Numbered from the stretch's first letter, positions 10,601 through 21,129 are shown. The stretch is DNA of 64,000 bases from Ectocarpus siliculosus (GCA_000310025.1 FN649735.1:1134297-1198296), one strand, 5' to 3'. The notes: generated by a model from the letters alone, not told the origin. Made by a program: numbers and translations.

Positions 10601-12398
10601 TGCGTGAGCGTTTTGCCAATGAACGTTCAGCGTTTTCATTGTAGACACCGCGGGGCGCGTCGGTTTGTGACGATTTGTTGTTTGTGATTGCGGGAATTCG
10701 TTTGTTTTGCCTTGAATTGGGGAAGGGCACGTCCTACAGAACGGCGTTTTCATGTGAACACCACGGTGACGGTGACGTCGATGACGACAACAACAAAAAC
10801 AACAGCAGCAGTAACGACAATAACGACAATGACGACAGTAACAATAAAAACATCCTTATCATCATCGACATCAACAACAACAACAGCAACAACGACAACG
10901 GCAACAATATTTCGGCCGTCACGCCATCACGTGGTAGCTGCGTATTCGTTTTTTCATATTCCATCCAATAGTTCCGGCCCTTGTTATTCTATTGGACGGC
11001 TGTTGAACCGGTCTTCCCCCAATTCCCGGGCGCTCATCCCGCAACCACCACGGAACTCCTTCCCAGGTACATCGAGACGATCCTCTGGTCTGCTGGCGTC
11101 TACTTCGACGCCTCGGTCTTCCGGGTCCTCAGGCTCTTCCGGATCCTTCAGCTGGAGCACTTCGTGTCGGCCTTCTCCCTCCTCGACGACGTGTGGACGG
11201 CGTCCAAGGACACGCTGGCGGCCACGGGGCTGCTGGCCCTGGTGGTGTGGGTGGGCAGCGCCTTCCTCTTCTACCTCTTCGAGAAGGTGCTGTGTCTGTC
11301 GGTGCTATTGGCAGCTGGGACGGCAGTATGAAGTTGTTGATCCCCAGGTCTCCCCGTGTCGTACCCAGCCCGTTGTGTTTGGTTTTACGACTGCGTTCTA
11401 TGTGTTCTCGGCGGTCCTCTCGTTTACCGCAGCTCTGCTGGTCTGCTCTGCTGGTCTTTCTCCTAAGTTGTGCACATTTTCCTCGCACGCGTGTGAACAC
11501 ATTTTGTTTTCCAAACTTGCTTCGCTGTCAATCGGATCTGGTTTTTTATCCAAACGCGTTTCGCTGGCAATGTTTTCGCCTATTGTTTTGGTGTTTCCAG
11601 GACAATATGTGCACCGGGGAGGCTTTTAGCAGCATCCCCGACGCCATGTTCTACACGGCCGTTTTCCTCGGCGGAGAGTGGTCCGAGATCGACTTCACCT
11701 GGGCGGGCAAAGTGTTGTGCTGCGTGCTGTGCGTCTTTGGCATCGTCCTCTTCGGCATCCCGGTTCGTGAAAAATGAACAGATTGATTTTCGTTATTTCG
11801 CACGCAACGAATTGTTGTTCGTGTGCAGGAGGCGGGTGAGGCAGGCGTGCGGAGTCGATTTTGTTCGTGAAAACACACATTCGCAATTGTTGTTGGTGTG
11901 CAGGATGCGGTTAGGCAGCAGCGTGGAATCCACGCGATGCCCCCCTTAACGTAGTATATCACTCCACATTTTTTAGCCTGGGGTATGTGCCGGTTAGAAG
12001 ACTTTCCTCTCTTAATTTTTTCGAAGCCAAGGTAAGGTTACCGGACAATTTCGCACGATGTGAGAGTGTATTGCGAAGGTGTTGCAAAACGTTGCCTTGG
12101 GATTCTGTCTTTTCTAGTAGTTCCCGAGCCCGGGTCGACCGGAATACACCGTCAATGGTCAAGTATAAGATGATGTAAATGAAAAGCAACACGCTGCCCT
12201 TGTCTGCATTCATAATTGCTTTGAGACGTTCAACGTGATGATGGTTCTTGCCACACCCCCACTTTCCCATCTGTTGTCCACAGGTCGGAACGGTCTTCGA
12301 GGCATTCCAGGACGTGATGCAGGAGGTCAATGAGGAGGAAGAGGAGGACACACCTGGACGTGACGGGAGCGCGGGAGAGACGTACGGCATCCAGATCG
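170..12398 (+). CDS. Multi-module voltage-gated cation-channel-like protein, partial (5' end outside window)
   Basis: Seventeen exons read by eye: 170-321, 947-1079, 1754-1858, 2139-2211, 2842-2981, 3247-3387, 4412-4570, 5424-5576, 6604-6735, 7650-7781, 8738-8869, 9262-9327 (probable), 9905-10087, 10386-10525, 11067-11286, 11601-11762, 12284-12398. All junctions keep the frame, including split codons at 321/947, 2211/2842 and 10525/11067, giving about 779 residues with no stop. They spell the S4-to-S6 part of one six-helix module, then two complete modules. This is the fold of the voltage-gated ion channel superfamily, a plasma- or endomembrane cation channel gated by voltage. S6 helices have the Kv-type proline hinge (FAVPVG, VAVPSG, FGIPVG), but the pore loops lack TVGYGD. 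The window probably shows the last 2.5 modules of a four-module protein; this is inferred. The true stop is not resolved because the last exon seen ends in phase 1. Confidence 0.88.
322..572 (+). repeat. 51-bp minisatellite carrying splice-site copies
   Basis: Five tandem units start at 322, 373, 424, 475 and 526, an exact 51-base period, directly at the 5' splice site of the first channel exon. Each unit begins GTGAGT or GTGAGC, runs through a pyrimidine-rich stretch to TCCTAGGAG or a close variant, and then reads GAGAGGCTGGTGCTGCT or a near copy before the next GTGAGT. The intron therefore contains repeated donor-like and acceptor-like signals. Confidence 0.9.
1895..2035 (+). repeat. GTT/GCTG-rich low-complexity intron sequence
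   Basis: Imperfect GTTGCTGGTG and TTGTTG runs fill the intron between channel exons 1754-1858 and 2139-2211. Open frames over it on both strands are compositional only. Confidence 0.7.
2842..8869 (+). CDS. Channel module B: complete S1-S6 with IQ motif
   Basis: Exons 2842-2981, 3247-3387, 4412-4570, 5424-5576, 6604-6735, 7650-7781, 8738-8869. S1 is FEAFIMFVIFVTVTQVILM, S2 is VELVAVVIFTLEYAARVY with the acidic residue usual in voltage sensors, S3 is FYAMIDFLAIFPYYVA, and S4 is YLRLLRLLRIIKL with a basic residue every third position. S5 is LLVAGYASAVMLAWFGSLM, the pore is SVLNALQYDLILLTGDYPLIDF, given here only as its filter TGDYP, and S6 is IFVAVGVVAVPSGLIANGF. The C-terminal side is basic and carries LQRQVRGHLAR, a perfect IQ motif that spans the junction of exons 7650-7781 and 8738-8869. 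IQ motifs bind calmodulin or related EF-hand proteins, so calcium feedback is likely. A charged coiled-coil-like stretch (QQQEEERKRQKRLMELDYE) follows. Confidence 0.9.
7472..7643 (+). repeat. CCG/CCA and GTC trinucleotide repeats in channel intron
   Basis: A CCGCCA/CCG run (about 7472-7513) and a GTC run (about 7594-7643) sit in the intron before S6 of module B; the second ends almost at the acceptor TTGAAG at 7649. Long open frames here on both strands come from the repeats and are not genes. Confidence 0.85.
9262..12398 (+). CDS. Channel module C: complete S1-S6 and acidic tail
   Basis: Exons 9262-9327 (probable; LRWTPEDGNNHWFYASLKIN), 9905-10087, 10386-10525, 11067-11286, 11601-11762, 12284-12398. 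S1 is LFDGFVAVLILLNVVAVIAE, S2 VLVFTAEISMRLFIAP, S3 FFGVVDVASIAPWYIETI, S4 VFRVLRLFRILQLEHF, S5 LAATGLLALVVWVGSAFLFY. The pore helix SIPDAMFYTAVFL is almost the Kv consensus, yet the filter reads GGEWSEIDF. S6 is VLCCVLCVFGIVLFGIPVG and continues through the junction 11762/12284 into a helix and a run of acidic residues (QEVNEEEEED). The donor at 11763 (GTTCGT) is unusual; the joined frame GIPV-GTVFEAFQ supports it. The tryptophan junction at 10525/11067 is a split codon, which argues strongly for the model. Confidence 0.88.
10778..10906 (+). repeat. AAC/GAC trinucleotide repeat in channel intron
   Basis: Degenerate AAC, GAC and AGC triplets fill part of the intron between exons 10386-10525 and 11067-11286. 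Confidence 0.8.
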
Positions 12399-12597
12399 GT
12401 GAGATTTATTATACCAATAGGCATTGCAGGATTCGATGCAGGGATTGCGGGTCTCCTTGATCATAGCACGGGGCACGGGCCGCCGCGTGCTCTTACCCAC
12501 CTACAAGGAGTGTACAACAAACGTGATATGTGTTTCACTCGAGGTGGGAACAAGAGAGAGATCGAGAGAGAGTGAGAGAGGGAGTGAGAGAGTGAGG

Positions 12598-12601
<4 letters not shown>

Positions 12602-12678
<77 letters not shown>
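12602..12678 (+). repeat. GT then GA microsatellite
   Basis: A short GT run followed by about 30 GA dinucleotides inside copy 1 of the segmental duplication. The matching point of copy 2 (near 21692) has only a few GA units, so the expansion followed the duplication. Confidence 0.95.
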
Positions 12679-12681
<3 letters not shown>

Positions 12682-12822
12682 GTGTCCACCCAGCCTCGGC
12701 GGTCGCGAGGGCGACCGACAACACCCGTAGCACGCAAAACCACAAGTCGCGAGAAGGCGAGAACACTCGGCTCAAGTTGTGGCTCTTGCAACGGGCGCAG
12801 ATAGGTACTACTGCCCAGGCGA

Positions 12823-13160
12823 GGGCCTTCGATCCGTTAGAATTCTTCGGCATTCCGTTTTCCGGTGCCAAGGAAAACAGTTCGCGGCGAGGCGGTGTCC
12901 GCTCCTACTGATCCGCGTCGAAATGACCTCCGTTCGGTGCGCGCCAATACGATGGCACTCGTGAAGTTCTCCGCTGTGTTCTGTGCACTGTTTTCCCACC
13001 ACCTCGCTGCCGGTTTCGCAAGGCTCGAGCCAAGCGTAGTGCTACTCCTCGTGTCACCACGGCATCACCGTCCCGACCTGGTGGCTCGACAACTGCAAGT
13101 GCGATTGGTATTGCCGGCATCGCGGGGCAGGCCATGCCCCGGATGGAAACATCGTCACAG
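12823..13160 (+). other. Possible C-terminal exons of the channel gene
   Basis: After the phase-1 donor at 12399 no exon is certain. Two stretches look coding. Around 12823-12909 a frame reads FFGIPFSGAKENSSRR and then stops; in the duplicated copy near 21858 the same frame survives with one codon-sized insertion, which hints at past coding use. Around 13018-13160 a frame begins ARAKRSATPRVTTASP and is rich in Ser, Thr, Ala, Arg and Pro, preceded by a TTTCGCAAG acceptor. Neither joins cleanly to the phase-1 end of exon 12284-12398 without an additional exon. They may equally be intron or 3' UTR. Confidence 0.25.
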
Positions 13161-14609
13161 AATGAGTACTGCTGATGCTTTGGAAGAGGTTTTCGTGGGG
13201 AGCAAGTCGCTGGGGAGCTATTGGCGTGCCATTGGTCAGGTGAAGTGTGCATGTTTGCAACGCGGGGTCTCAGAAATACGGCGCGCTTATGGGGTGGGTG
13301 GTACATCTCTTGCATTCTTTATGGTGTATGGTTCACTTTCACTAGGTGTTCGAGTGAATGGAACTGCGTCGCCTTCCATCACGTTTAGGCTTGTCACGTG
13401 TGGTTTCCGTCTGCAAAAAGTGCCAGTGCGAGATAGGGCCTGCTTTGCTTACGAACCTTTGCTGCTCTGTAGCTGAGCGAAGAGGGACGCGACGTGCAGG
13501 GGGCGATTAGGCGACCGTTGCCTCTCGGTGGTGGTCGCTCGTTGGTTGGACTGATTCATTCCGATCGTGCACGTTTTATTGCTTCGTTCAGGGAAGCCTG
13601 GTACCGGTGTTTTCGCCTCTCCTTGTCTATTTAGCTTGTACCCGAACGGTCCGGTTTTTTTTTTTAAGGATGGGGACCCGCAATAGCTGATCGCTCGGAT
13701 GATCGTTGGCTGTTTCGAGGTTTTTGGTCGCCATCACCAGTTAGGTCTTCCATATTGGACGCTCTAGAATTTACCGTAGTGTGCCGGGTCACATTGACTA
13801 GCTTTCAGCAGCCCATTGGATGCTGGGTCACAGGAGCCGCCCCAGGGTCATGTTGTTTTTTTTTTTGCCGCTGGGCGAGGGCAAAATGACCCTTTTCGGC
13901 CGCCGGAACACATGATTCGATCTATGATTGCTTGGATTATGTTCCTCTTTTTGCTTTTGGGCACCAGAGAGTGTGCGCGTCGCCATATCGCGACTTTGAG
14001 AAGGAATGCTTCGTCATATTTGCGATGGCTACATCAACGGTCATCTCTATGTACCAAGAAGACTGCGAGCACTATTATTTGTCACGAAACCGAAGGTTCA
14101 GTGCGGAAGGGTGCCTTTTCTTGTGCAGTTGGCGTTCTCTCTTTGGGTGGTAGGTGCGTAGATAGATTGTTATGATGGTACGTTTCAGGATAAAACCGGT
14201 GTCATTGGAGTAGGTGGTATGGGCCTGTGGTCGATGAACTCGAAGACCGAGGAGATATGGACCTGTGGTCGATGAAATCGAAGACCGAGAAGATATGAGA
14301 GGGGTATTTCTTTCGCCCGTGTGCGTTTGGCCAACCACAGCGGTCATATTGTGGCATTATGCTCAATTTTTGCTACATGCAGGATGCCAAGTGCTAGGTT
14401 GCCACGGAAGTCAAGACTTTTTCTTGGGCAACGGGTTGAACGTCTGAGCGGCAACATGAAGCGCGCGTTGGCAGGTAGATGTGCTGATGCGTCGTGGTTT
14501 GGTGAACGAGGTGCTTTCTTCTTGTGGCGGTCCCCTGAAAAGCCCACAAATGAGAAAGAAATCTCTTGACACACGCGCGTGACCGGCGAAAGGCAATGTG
14601 TATCTACAA

Positions 14610-15906
14610 TACCGACTGTCATCCTTCAGAGCTACAAAGTATATCTCAGGGGGCGAATGACAACAGCCCATTGCAAGCAACCGTGCCATGGAAGAAGCTT
14701 CCACGAGGCTGCACCAACCTTGCTTGGATGTCTGTTTGGCCTATCTACACCAACAACAAAAGCGCAGGCAAGGAAGGCCCATCCCTAGACCAAGGAAGGC
14801 GCGTGCCTGTAATATTAGCAGTCGCTGGCATATAATACTCTCAAAGAAGGCGCGTGCCTAAACTTCCTAATGAAAAGGTCACCTCTTTTGAGTGTCTTGC
14901 CATGCGGCCTCATTAGTTTCGCAACTTGCTCACAACGCGGGCAACCGCCTCTCGTTCTGCGATCGCAAAAATATCGCACTCATGTGAATAATCAGAGTGC
15001 CGGTGGATAGGCTCCGAGGCGCCAATCCTTTTCGAAAATGGTGCACATGTTGCCAGCAGCCTGTATATCCTACACCGGTTGCTTGCCGAACGTCTGTTAT
15101 TTGCAATGCACATACCACGGGTTCTAGGAGCTGATCGTTCCCTCGTGGCGCTCCGTTTCCACTCTCTTGTCTTCGAGTAGCCTTACCTTGGTTAGACATT
15201 GCGCTCGGTGCCCCTTTCACCTTGGCGTAGCCCGCCATATACATACATATGACACAGACAGGTGTACTGACCGAGTGTTTTATCATCCCAAGCCTAATAG
15301 TAATAAACGATTTGTGTCATGTGTGTATCCCCCCCAATGCTGCCACGTTTTTTTCGTTGCGCTGGGTTTTCGCCATAATTGATTTTTTCCCTCAGGGCAG
15401 ACGCGCAGAATAGAGTATAGTGAACGTCGACGGAGCTTCAATTTGATGACAGATTTGATGGCAGTTAGGGCGTTGAGGATGGAAATCAACTTTCGTCGAG
15501 AGCACCTACCTGCGTCTTTAGACGAAAATACGGTCAAACATCGTGTCGCGAAACAGCCAAACAGTCCGTATTCAAGTTCAAGCTTGATGAGGGCGTGTAA
15601 GACAGTCGAAGACGGCTGGCGTGGGCATTTTCCGCGCCTCCGGGGTTCGATGAAAAGAAAAGCATGAATCGGAGCGTCCGACTGGACGGCATCAGACACA
15701 TAATTCGCGATTCTTCCCGTCGAAAGACCGGTCTCTTACCGGAAACATGTGAACCAAAGCCGAGGAAACACTTGTGGGCGATAAAGAGCTAATTTATTGG
15801 GTGTGCAAGACCTTGACCAAAACGGTACGAAATAGATGGATAGATAGATGAGGTGCCAATCTGAACCTCCGCTATAGCCCGCCACCTAATAGCCTAAGAA
15901 ACGCAC
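14610..15906. other. No gene seen
   Basis: Only short frames without coding character. Short poly-C and T tracts occur near 15330. Confidence 0.6.
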
Positions 15907-16005
15907 CACATTCAGCGTTGTTGAGAAGGTCGTCACACTTTCCGTTGCTTACCAAGTCGGTCAAAGCGTCGCATAGCTCCTTTTTCTTCAGAGTGTCGTG
16001 TTGGG
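15907..16005 (-). CDS. Orphan half-LNR exon
   Basis: On the minus strand an acceptor TTTTTTTCTCAG precedes 16005, and the exon reads CDALTDLVSNGKCDDLLNN followed by AEC and a phase-1 G before the donor GTGCGT at 15906. This is the first half of a Lin-12/Notch repeat: spaced cysteines, an NGKCD turn and paired asparagines. Border, phase and donor sequence match the first exon of the LNR gene at 53526-53691, so the two are paralogous. In that gene the second half (YDGGDCC) sits in the next exon; no such exon is visible downstream on this strand. It is either a relic of another LNR gene or the exon of a gene whose partner I missed. Confidence 0.5.
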
Positions 16006-16009
16006 CTGA

Positions 16010-17260
16010 GAAAAAAACGTCGACACTGGTGAGGACTGCCAAAGCTATATGGCGGCGATCAGGGTTGGTCGGAACTTCATTTTATTGTGAGGACACGTTT
16101 GATGTCGTCGTGGTGCGTGTGTGTTGACTGGTTTAGGATGCCAACAAGAGATTCCGGCGCACTTTCCCAACTTTCTTTCGGGAGATTATCCCACCGCGTT
16201 TCGTCGGTTTCAACTATTGTTGGGCGCGCGAGCATGAATGTTGCTCACCCTTCTTTGTCGTCGAAACGCATCCATCATACGTATTGCCTCATGTGACGAT
16301 CAATCTGCGCGTATTGTAGGCAAACTGCAATAACAGACTTACCGACTTCAAGGCCGGGAATATCGTGCCAACAAGAGGGCCGGGGAACACCTGCCCCGGC
16401 GTACATGTTCTGCCGCGTTTCGACCGTCTTATACACTGCATGCCCTAGTTTATTCGCGCGCAACGTACATATGTACATATGTTCTTTGTCCGCTCTTCTT
16501 CACACAATACATTTGTCTGGATGATCGGCTCTGTCGATCCTCTACTGTGCTCTCGGTGTGCCGGCATACGAGCGGACACCTTTGACCTGGGATGAGCAGT
16601 CGTCCCCGCCGTGTGCTGTACAGCAGCGTAAATGTCCCAAGCTGTTGCATTTGATCGATCACAGCAGGGAAGGCGTGTGTTGCTCACTCAGTACACGTTG
16701 TTGATGACTCTCTTTTCGGGACACATCATTATCATAATCATCTCTCTGATCCGTGCACCGCGGATGTGTGTGACGTCAAACTCTTGTAGGATACGCTTCT
16801 ACAAGCAGAAACTGATTGGTTGAGCGCGAATCTTCATCTCGTCTGTGCTCGCTTCGCCAGTCGAGTACACTAAACATTGATTGTCCAATTCTTACTGCCT
16901 TCTTCACGACGAAAACGTCATCGTTGTACTGCTGTAGCATCATGACAACGACAACCACGACCGAAAAAGATCACGAGAGTCTCTTTGAGGACCAGCACGA
17001 TTGCTTGAGGGAAGCTGCGTTGCCAATCCAAATCTACGAAGAGAGGAACACGCCGAGCTACTCTGTACACACAGTACATTGCGTTGGCGCACCACAGGGG
17101 TAAAACGAAAAATCTTTGCTGTTCCGCTGCCAACGGGAGCATCTTGTAGTTGTTACAGCGGGCACGGACAGCCTCAAACCCAAGCACAATGCGATCATTT
17201 GTATTCAGCCTCGGTGACACCCTTTCGCATTCTCCGCGCAATGTTGTCATAGTGGGGGCG
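16010..17260. other. No gene seen
   Basis: Short frames only. Nothing in either strand shows coding composition or splice-bounded exons that I can support. Confidence 0.5.
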
Positions 17261-17267
17261 GCTCCTT

Positions 17268-17564
17268 TCACGGACTCGCTTCAGCAGCCTTCATGACAGC
17301 ATTCAGCATACCCGGTGCGGGGGTATTGATGTGAAGGCAAACCTTGCACGCGGGACTGTCATTTTCACGGAGTTCCCGGTACCACGTTGGACGTTCTTGG
17401 ATTTTCTGGCCGCCGCACCCCTTCGAGCCTTCGCCTTTCGCTTTTCTCCGTCGTCTGCGGCTCGAGATAAAAAAAGGCCGAGAACATAGAACGGTCCATG
17501 ATGTACGTTCCGCTTTTCTCATGTGCATGTTATAGTCTAATCTACCCCTATCTGATTGGAACAT
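17268..17564 (-). CDS. Hypothetical 98-residue protein or terminal exon
   Basis: An open frame with ATG at 17564. The C-terminal 60 residues look like genuine protein (QKIQERPTWYRELREND, then SPACKVCLHINTPAPGM), with one CxxC pair. The first 35 residues are arginine-rich and a good acceptor (TCGAGCCGCAG) lies inside, so this may instead be a last exon starting near 17465. I do not recognise the family. It lies just outside the inverted duplication and points away from it. Confidence 0.35.
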   Translation of the reverse strand: MFQSDRGRLDYNMHMRKAERTSWTVLCSRPFFISSRRRRRKAKGEGSKGCGGQKIQERPTWYRELRENDSPACKVCLHINTPAPGMLNAVMKAAEASP

Positions 17565-17756
17565 TCACAGAGATTTAAGCAACAATAAATACACACACAC
17601 AGAGAGAGAGACTATCCATTCGAGATATACCAACAGTCACATTCTCGGACTTCCGCGGAGCACACAACAGTATGTATGTACAGTTCCTTTCCAGAACAAC
17701 TACTACTGTACATGCAGTCGAGCGGCGGAGTGCTACAAATGTTACATTCCTGTCTG

Positions 17757-18284
17757 TTTTCCCATGTCCAGCATAATCAAAGGGCCTGCCGGCCTCTTCC
17801 CTGAGCGCGAAGACGCGCTGCACTCAGACGCTTGCTATACTTGTACTTGCGCCCGAAACGACCAGACACCTGCGGAGCAACCGCACCGCCGCCTTCATCG
17901 GCACATTGTTGGCAATGCTACTGCATGCTGTAGTGAATGCTGATCCCAAAGACACTATGCCGGCGGCTGCTGCTACAACCTCCTGTGGTTCGGATGGCAC
18001 AGCTCCCCCAGGGAACTCGGTCGACGATGTTCAACCGGTGGCCCCGTCTTGGCACTTACTTGGCACCAGGAGTCAGCTTTGGTGGTCCTCGGCTCTGAAA
18101 GGCCTGCCTCCAGTGCGTCCCAAGAAGAGTTGTCAAGCTGAACTTGTGTGTGTGTACATAGATATGGGTTGTTGATGCTGCTAGCGGCGCTGCTGTGTGC
18201 GGCTGTGCGCACGTGGGGGATGCGGCACATCGTGCTTCGTGAACTGTTCGGGGTTTTGATTGGTCATGGTTCGTGTGCTTCGTG
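17757..18284 (-). repeat. Inverted duplication, left arm
   Basis: The sequence is the reverse complement of 18453-19010 with moderate divergence. The innermost part (18180-18284) is nearly identical to 18453-18560; similarity falls outward but can be followed to the stop codon of the short frame at 17777. The arm also contains CTG/CAG-rich stretches. Confidence 0.85.
17777..17917 (-). CDS. Coding-like terminal exon in left inverted arm
   Basis: After an acceptor GCAGTAG the frame reads HCQQCADEGGGAVAP, then VSGRFGRKYKYSKRL, and ends RQAL-stop, 46 residues. A CxxC pair is followed by a strongly basic tail. The right inverted arm carries the same frame on the plus strand with the same stop position (18986), much changed in sequence but still open, which suggests selection on the protein at some time. 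Function unknown; it could be the end of a transposase or of a host gene. Confidence 0.4.
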   Translation of the reverse strand, partial: HCQQCADEGGGAVAPQVSGRFGRKYKYSKRLSAARLRAQGRGRQAL

Positions 18285-18384
18285 NNNNNNNNNNNNNNNN
18301 NNNNNNNNNNNNNNNNNNNNNNNNNNNNNNNNNNNNNNNNNNNNNNNNNNNNNNNNNNNNNNNNNNNNNNNNNNNNNNNNNNNN
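18285..18384. other. Assembly gap of 100 N
   Basis: Exactly 100 unknown bases between the two inverted arms. The round number suggests a gap of unknown size; a hairpin-forming centre would explain the failed assembly. Confidence 1.
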
Positions 18385-18452
18385 ATGATAAAAATAAAGG
18401 AAAAAGCGGGACAGAACCCACGAGGCATCGGCCAATCAGACTCCTCTATTTC

Positions 18453-19010
18453 CACGAAGCACACGAACCATGACCAATCAAAACCCCGAACAGTTCACGA
18501 AGCACAAGGATGTGCCGCATCCCCCCGTGCGCACTGCAGCACACAGCTGCTGCTGCAGCAGCAGAAGCAGCAGCAACAACACATATGTACACACACACAG
18601 CTGAGCTTGGACGACTCCTCTGGGGGCCTTGGAGGCAGGCCTTCAGAGCCGAGGACCATCAGCTGACTCCTGGTGCCAGAACGGGGCCACCGGTTGAAAA
18701 TCGTCAACCGAGTTCCCTGCGCAGCAACCCATGGGAAGGTTTGCCAGCCAGGCCATAGGAGGTGCAACGGCAGCAGCAGCTAGATGCAGCCTCCGCCAGC
18801 ATTTTGTCATTCGGACCAGCATGTTCGCCAGGCTCTCCAGCAAATGGCAGTGCCAAATAGGGCGATGAAGGCGGTGGTGTCCCTCGCAGGCGTCTGATCG
18901 TTTCGGACGAAATCATATGGAGCAAGAGTCTGAGTGCAGCGCGTCTTCCGCAATCAGGTGAGGGAAGAGGCGCGCAGGCGCTTTGACTGCGCTGGGCATG
19001 GAAAAAATCA
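18453..19010 (+). repeat. Inverted duplication, right arm
   Basis: Reverse-complement partner of the left arm; 68 bases after the gap (18385-18452) are not part of the pair. A CAG/CAA-rich stretch at 18536-18582 matches the shorter one in the left arm. The frame DEGGGVPRRRLIVSDEI and on to QAL-stop at 18984-18986 corresponds to the 17777-17917 frame of the other arm. Confidence 0.85.
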
Positions 19011-20499
19011 TGGTACTCTTCTGTAAGTTGCTTTGGAGAGACACAGTTGTTGTGTTTATCGAAAGTCCGAGAAACCCCCCCCGGCAATGACGCTGATTGG
19101 TCAACAGGAAAAAACACGATGAGGTTTTCTCTGCCCGGAAAAGCGGGACTTCCATATTGGGTGAAGTAAAACGCAATTGCAAATTGAATTGTTTTTGCTG
19201 AATCGAAGTACCCGAGTTGCGCTGCGCCCCTTATGCACCCCGCCGTGTTGAGCTGAACTCGTGCTGGCGTTACCCCTCACGGGACTGCATGTGGCTGACC
19301 GTGCGGCACCCACACGCATCGCTCACTGCCCGCTGCTAGGAGATGGCTGTATTATTGCAATGAATCTGTGAGCGTGCCAACTTTTCGCGCTGGTTGGGTT
19401 GCTGGGGAAGTTGGTTTCCAATATGTGCGATGTCAATAGTCAACGGCCGGTTGTGTGCAGCGAGACAGTCCAAACAACAGTCGTAGAGCAAGCCTGAGGA
19501 CGAGGCTTGGACCGCTGGCACCACCTGCTGATGCTTAGCTTCGTGTGTGTGCTGATATATTTTTACAGCTCCCGTGTGGTGCACATGGTCTATCGCTCTA
19601 CCTGGTTGGGTCACCACGTCACCTCGCGGCAGCGATTCCGCCGCATTTGGGTGTTGCTGAACTTCGATGTGGCAAAATTGCGTTAAAACGGTGCGAAAGC
19701 CCTTTTTGGCCAAAAACCCAAATTGGTTCATCCAATTTAGGTATTCAATTTAGGTGACAAAAATAAACGTTAATACACGGCCTGAACACCCCACCGGGTG
19801 TGTAGCCGTGTCGAAAAAAAATGGACTCCAACACGTATGTCGCCCCGCGCCACCATCGCCATGGTGTCGGCCAGGGACGTGTCCGCCAGGACATTCAAAC
19901 CACGCGGTATACACCATCCTCGCAACGACAGCCTCAACCAGTCGCCCGATGTCTGCGCTGACCTGCGCTGACTTCCCTGTAGATATGTTAGGCAGCTGCA
20001 TCGTGACCCAGAGGTGACGGTACTGTTTGGTACTACGGTATGTACATGTTCATTGATTTCAACGAGGTTTGTGTGTGTGGCGAAAAGATAGAGAGCACCA
20101 GGTAGGTGCCGTAGTTCGAACCAAGCTCAAACCCAGAAAAAAGCGTGCGGATGTGGGCTGTTGTTTGTGCCATCTGGTTCCTTTATAAGATGCCCCGAGC
20201 ACATGCACCAGCGAACAACCAGACAGAGTCTCACTCGAACAGCAGCAGCGACCAACCCTCCTGCTATAAAACAACCTGCCGCAGCGAAGAATCCCGTGCT
20301 GCTTGCAAAGGAACAACTCCCACGTGTGTAATGTCAGCCTCGTTAAAGAACGGTCAACCTCCTCACATGCAAAGCTTGTTTTCGTGGAGCTCCAGTTTTT
20401 GCATGTACCGTAATGACAAGGGGCCAACCGTCATATGTACGCGGCAGTCCTACAATAGGAATAATACGAACAAGGATCCCAAGATGTCCGCGTTTGATC

Positions 20500-20536
<37 letters not shown>

Positions 20537-21120
20537 CTTCACATTAAACTCGTGTCAGTTGCTAATCCCAAAATCTAGCAAAGACGCGGTCCGTGGTCAC
20601 AAAAATGCTAGAGCCATCAGGAGATCTAAAGAACACGCAAACTAGCAAGAAAAGGGCACAGAAGCCCGAATAGGTACACCTATACATCCCTGCAGCACGT
20701 TTGCTCTTGACGTTCTGGTATTTGTGTACGTAGTCTAGATCGTGGCCTGTTTTCTTTCTTTTGGGATTCTTGCCTCACTCCCTTCGAGGTTTCGTACGCT
20801 CATAGATACCGTGCTTTATTCGGCGTGTATGTCGTTTGCCCTTTTCAAGACGGTATATAGTTGACGGATGTTGTGTTCTTCGGACGGCGCGTGCGGCTGC
20901 TGCTTAACTGCTGTGGCACTATTACAACAAAATTGTGTTTCTGCCAACATTAGTAACACCTTGGGGAGTATGGTTGAATGCAGGATGCAGCTATGTTTGA
21001 ACATCATTGCTAACACCCATCTCACCGATGCGGCACCAAATTGGAAGCCGCTGCTTGCGCATAGGACGTTTGAGAACGAGGACTTGTGACAACTGCTCGT
21101 GCTCCGTCTGTCGAAATAGT
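19011..21120. other. No gene seen; GTT microsatellite at 20501-20536
   Basis: Short frames only. The one clear element is a run of GTT triplets. Nothing else has coding character I can defend. Confidence 0.5.
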
Positions 21121-21128
21121 AACGGATG

Positions 21129-21129
<1 letters not shown>

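Larger units (their letters stand above)
12059..14610 (+). repeat. Segmental duplication, copy 1
   Basis: This stretch aligns in order and in the same orientation with 21185-23925. It starts in the intron before channel exon 12284-12398 and runs past the end of recognisable channel coding sequence. Shared landmarks include the exon 12284-12398, the block ending in CGGATGGA (13139 and 22190), a GGATGGGGACC block (13669 and 22739) and a TTGGACGCTC block (13756 and 22899). Divergence is high, with many indels, so the event is old. Beyond the channel exon I see no gene in 13500-14610. Confidence 0.8.

Noticed and set aside
12461-12911. Frames of repeated RE or SL dipeptides
   Set aside because: Translation of the GA/CT microsatellite.
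18148-18666. Frames spanning the N gap
   Set aside because: Artificially joined across unknown sequence.
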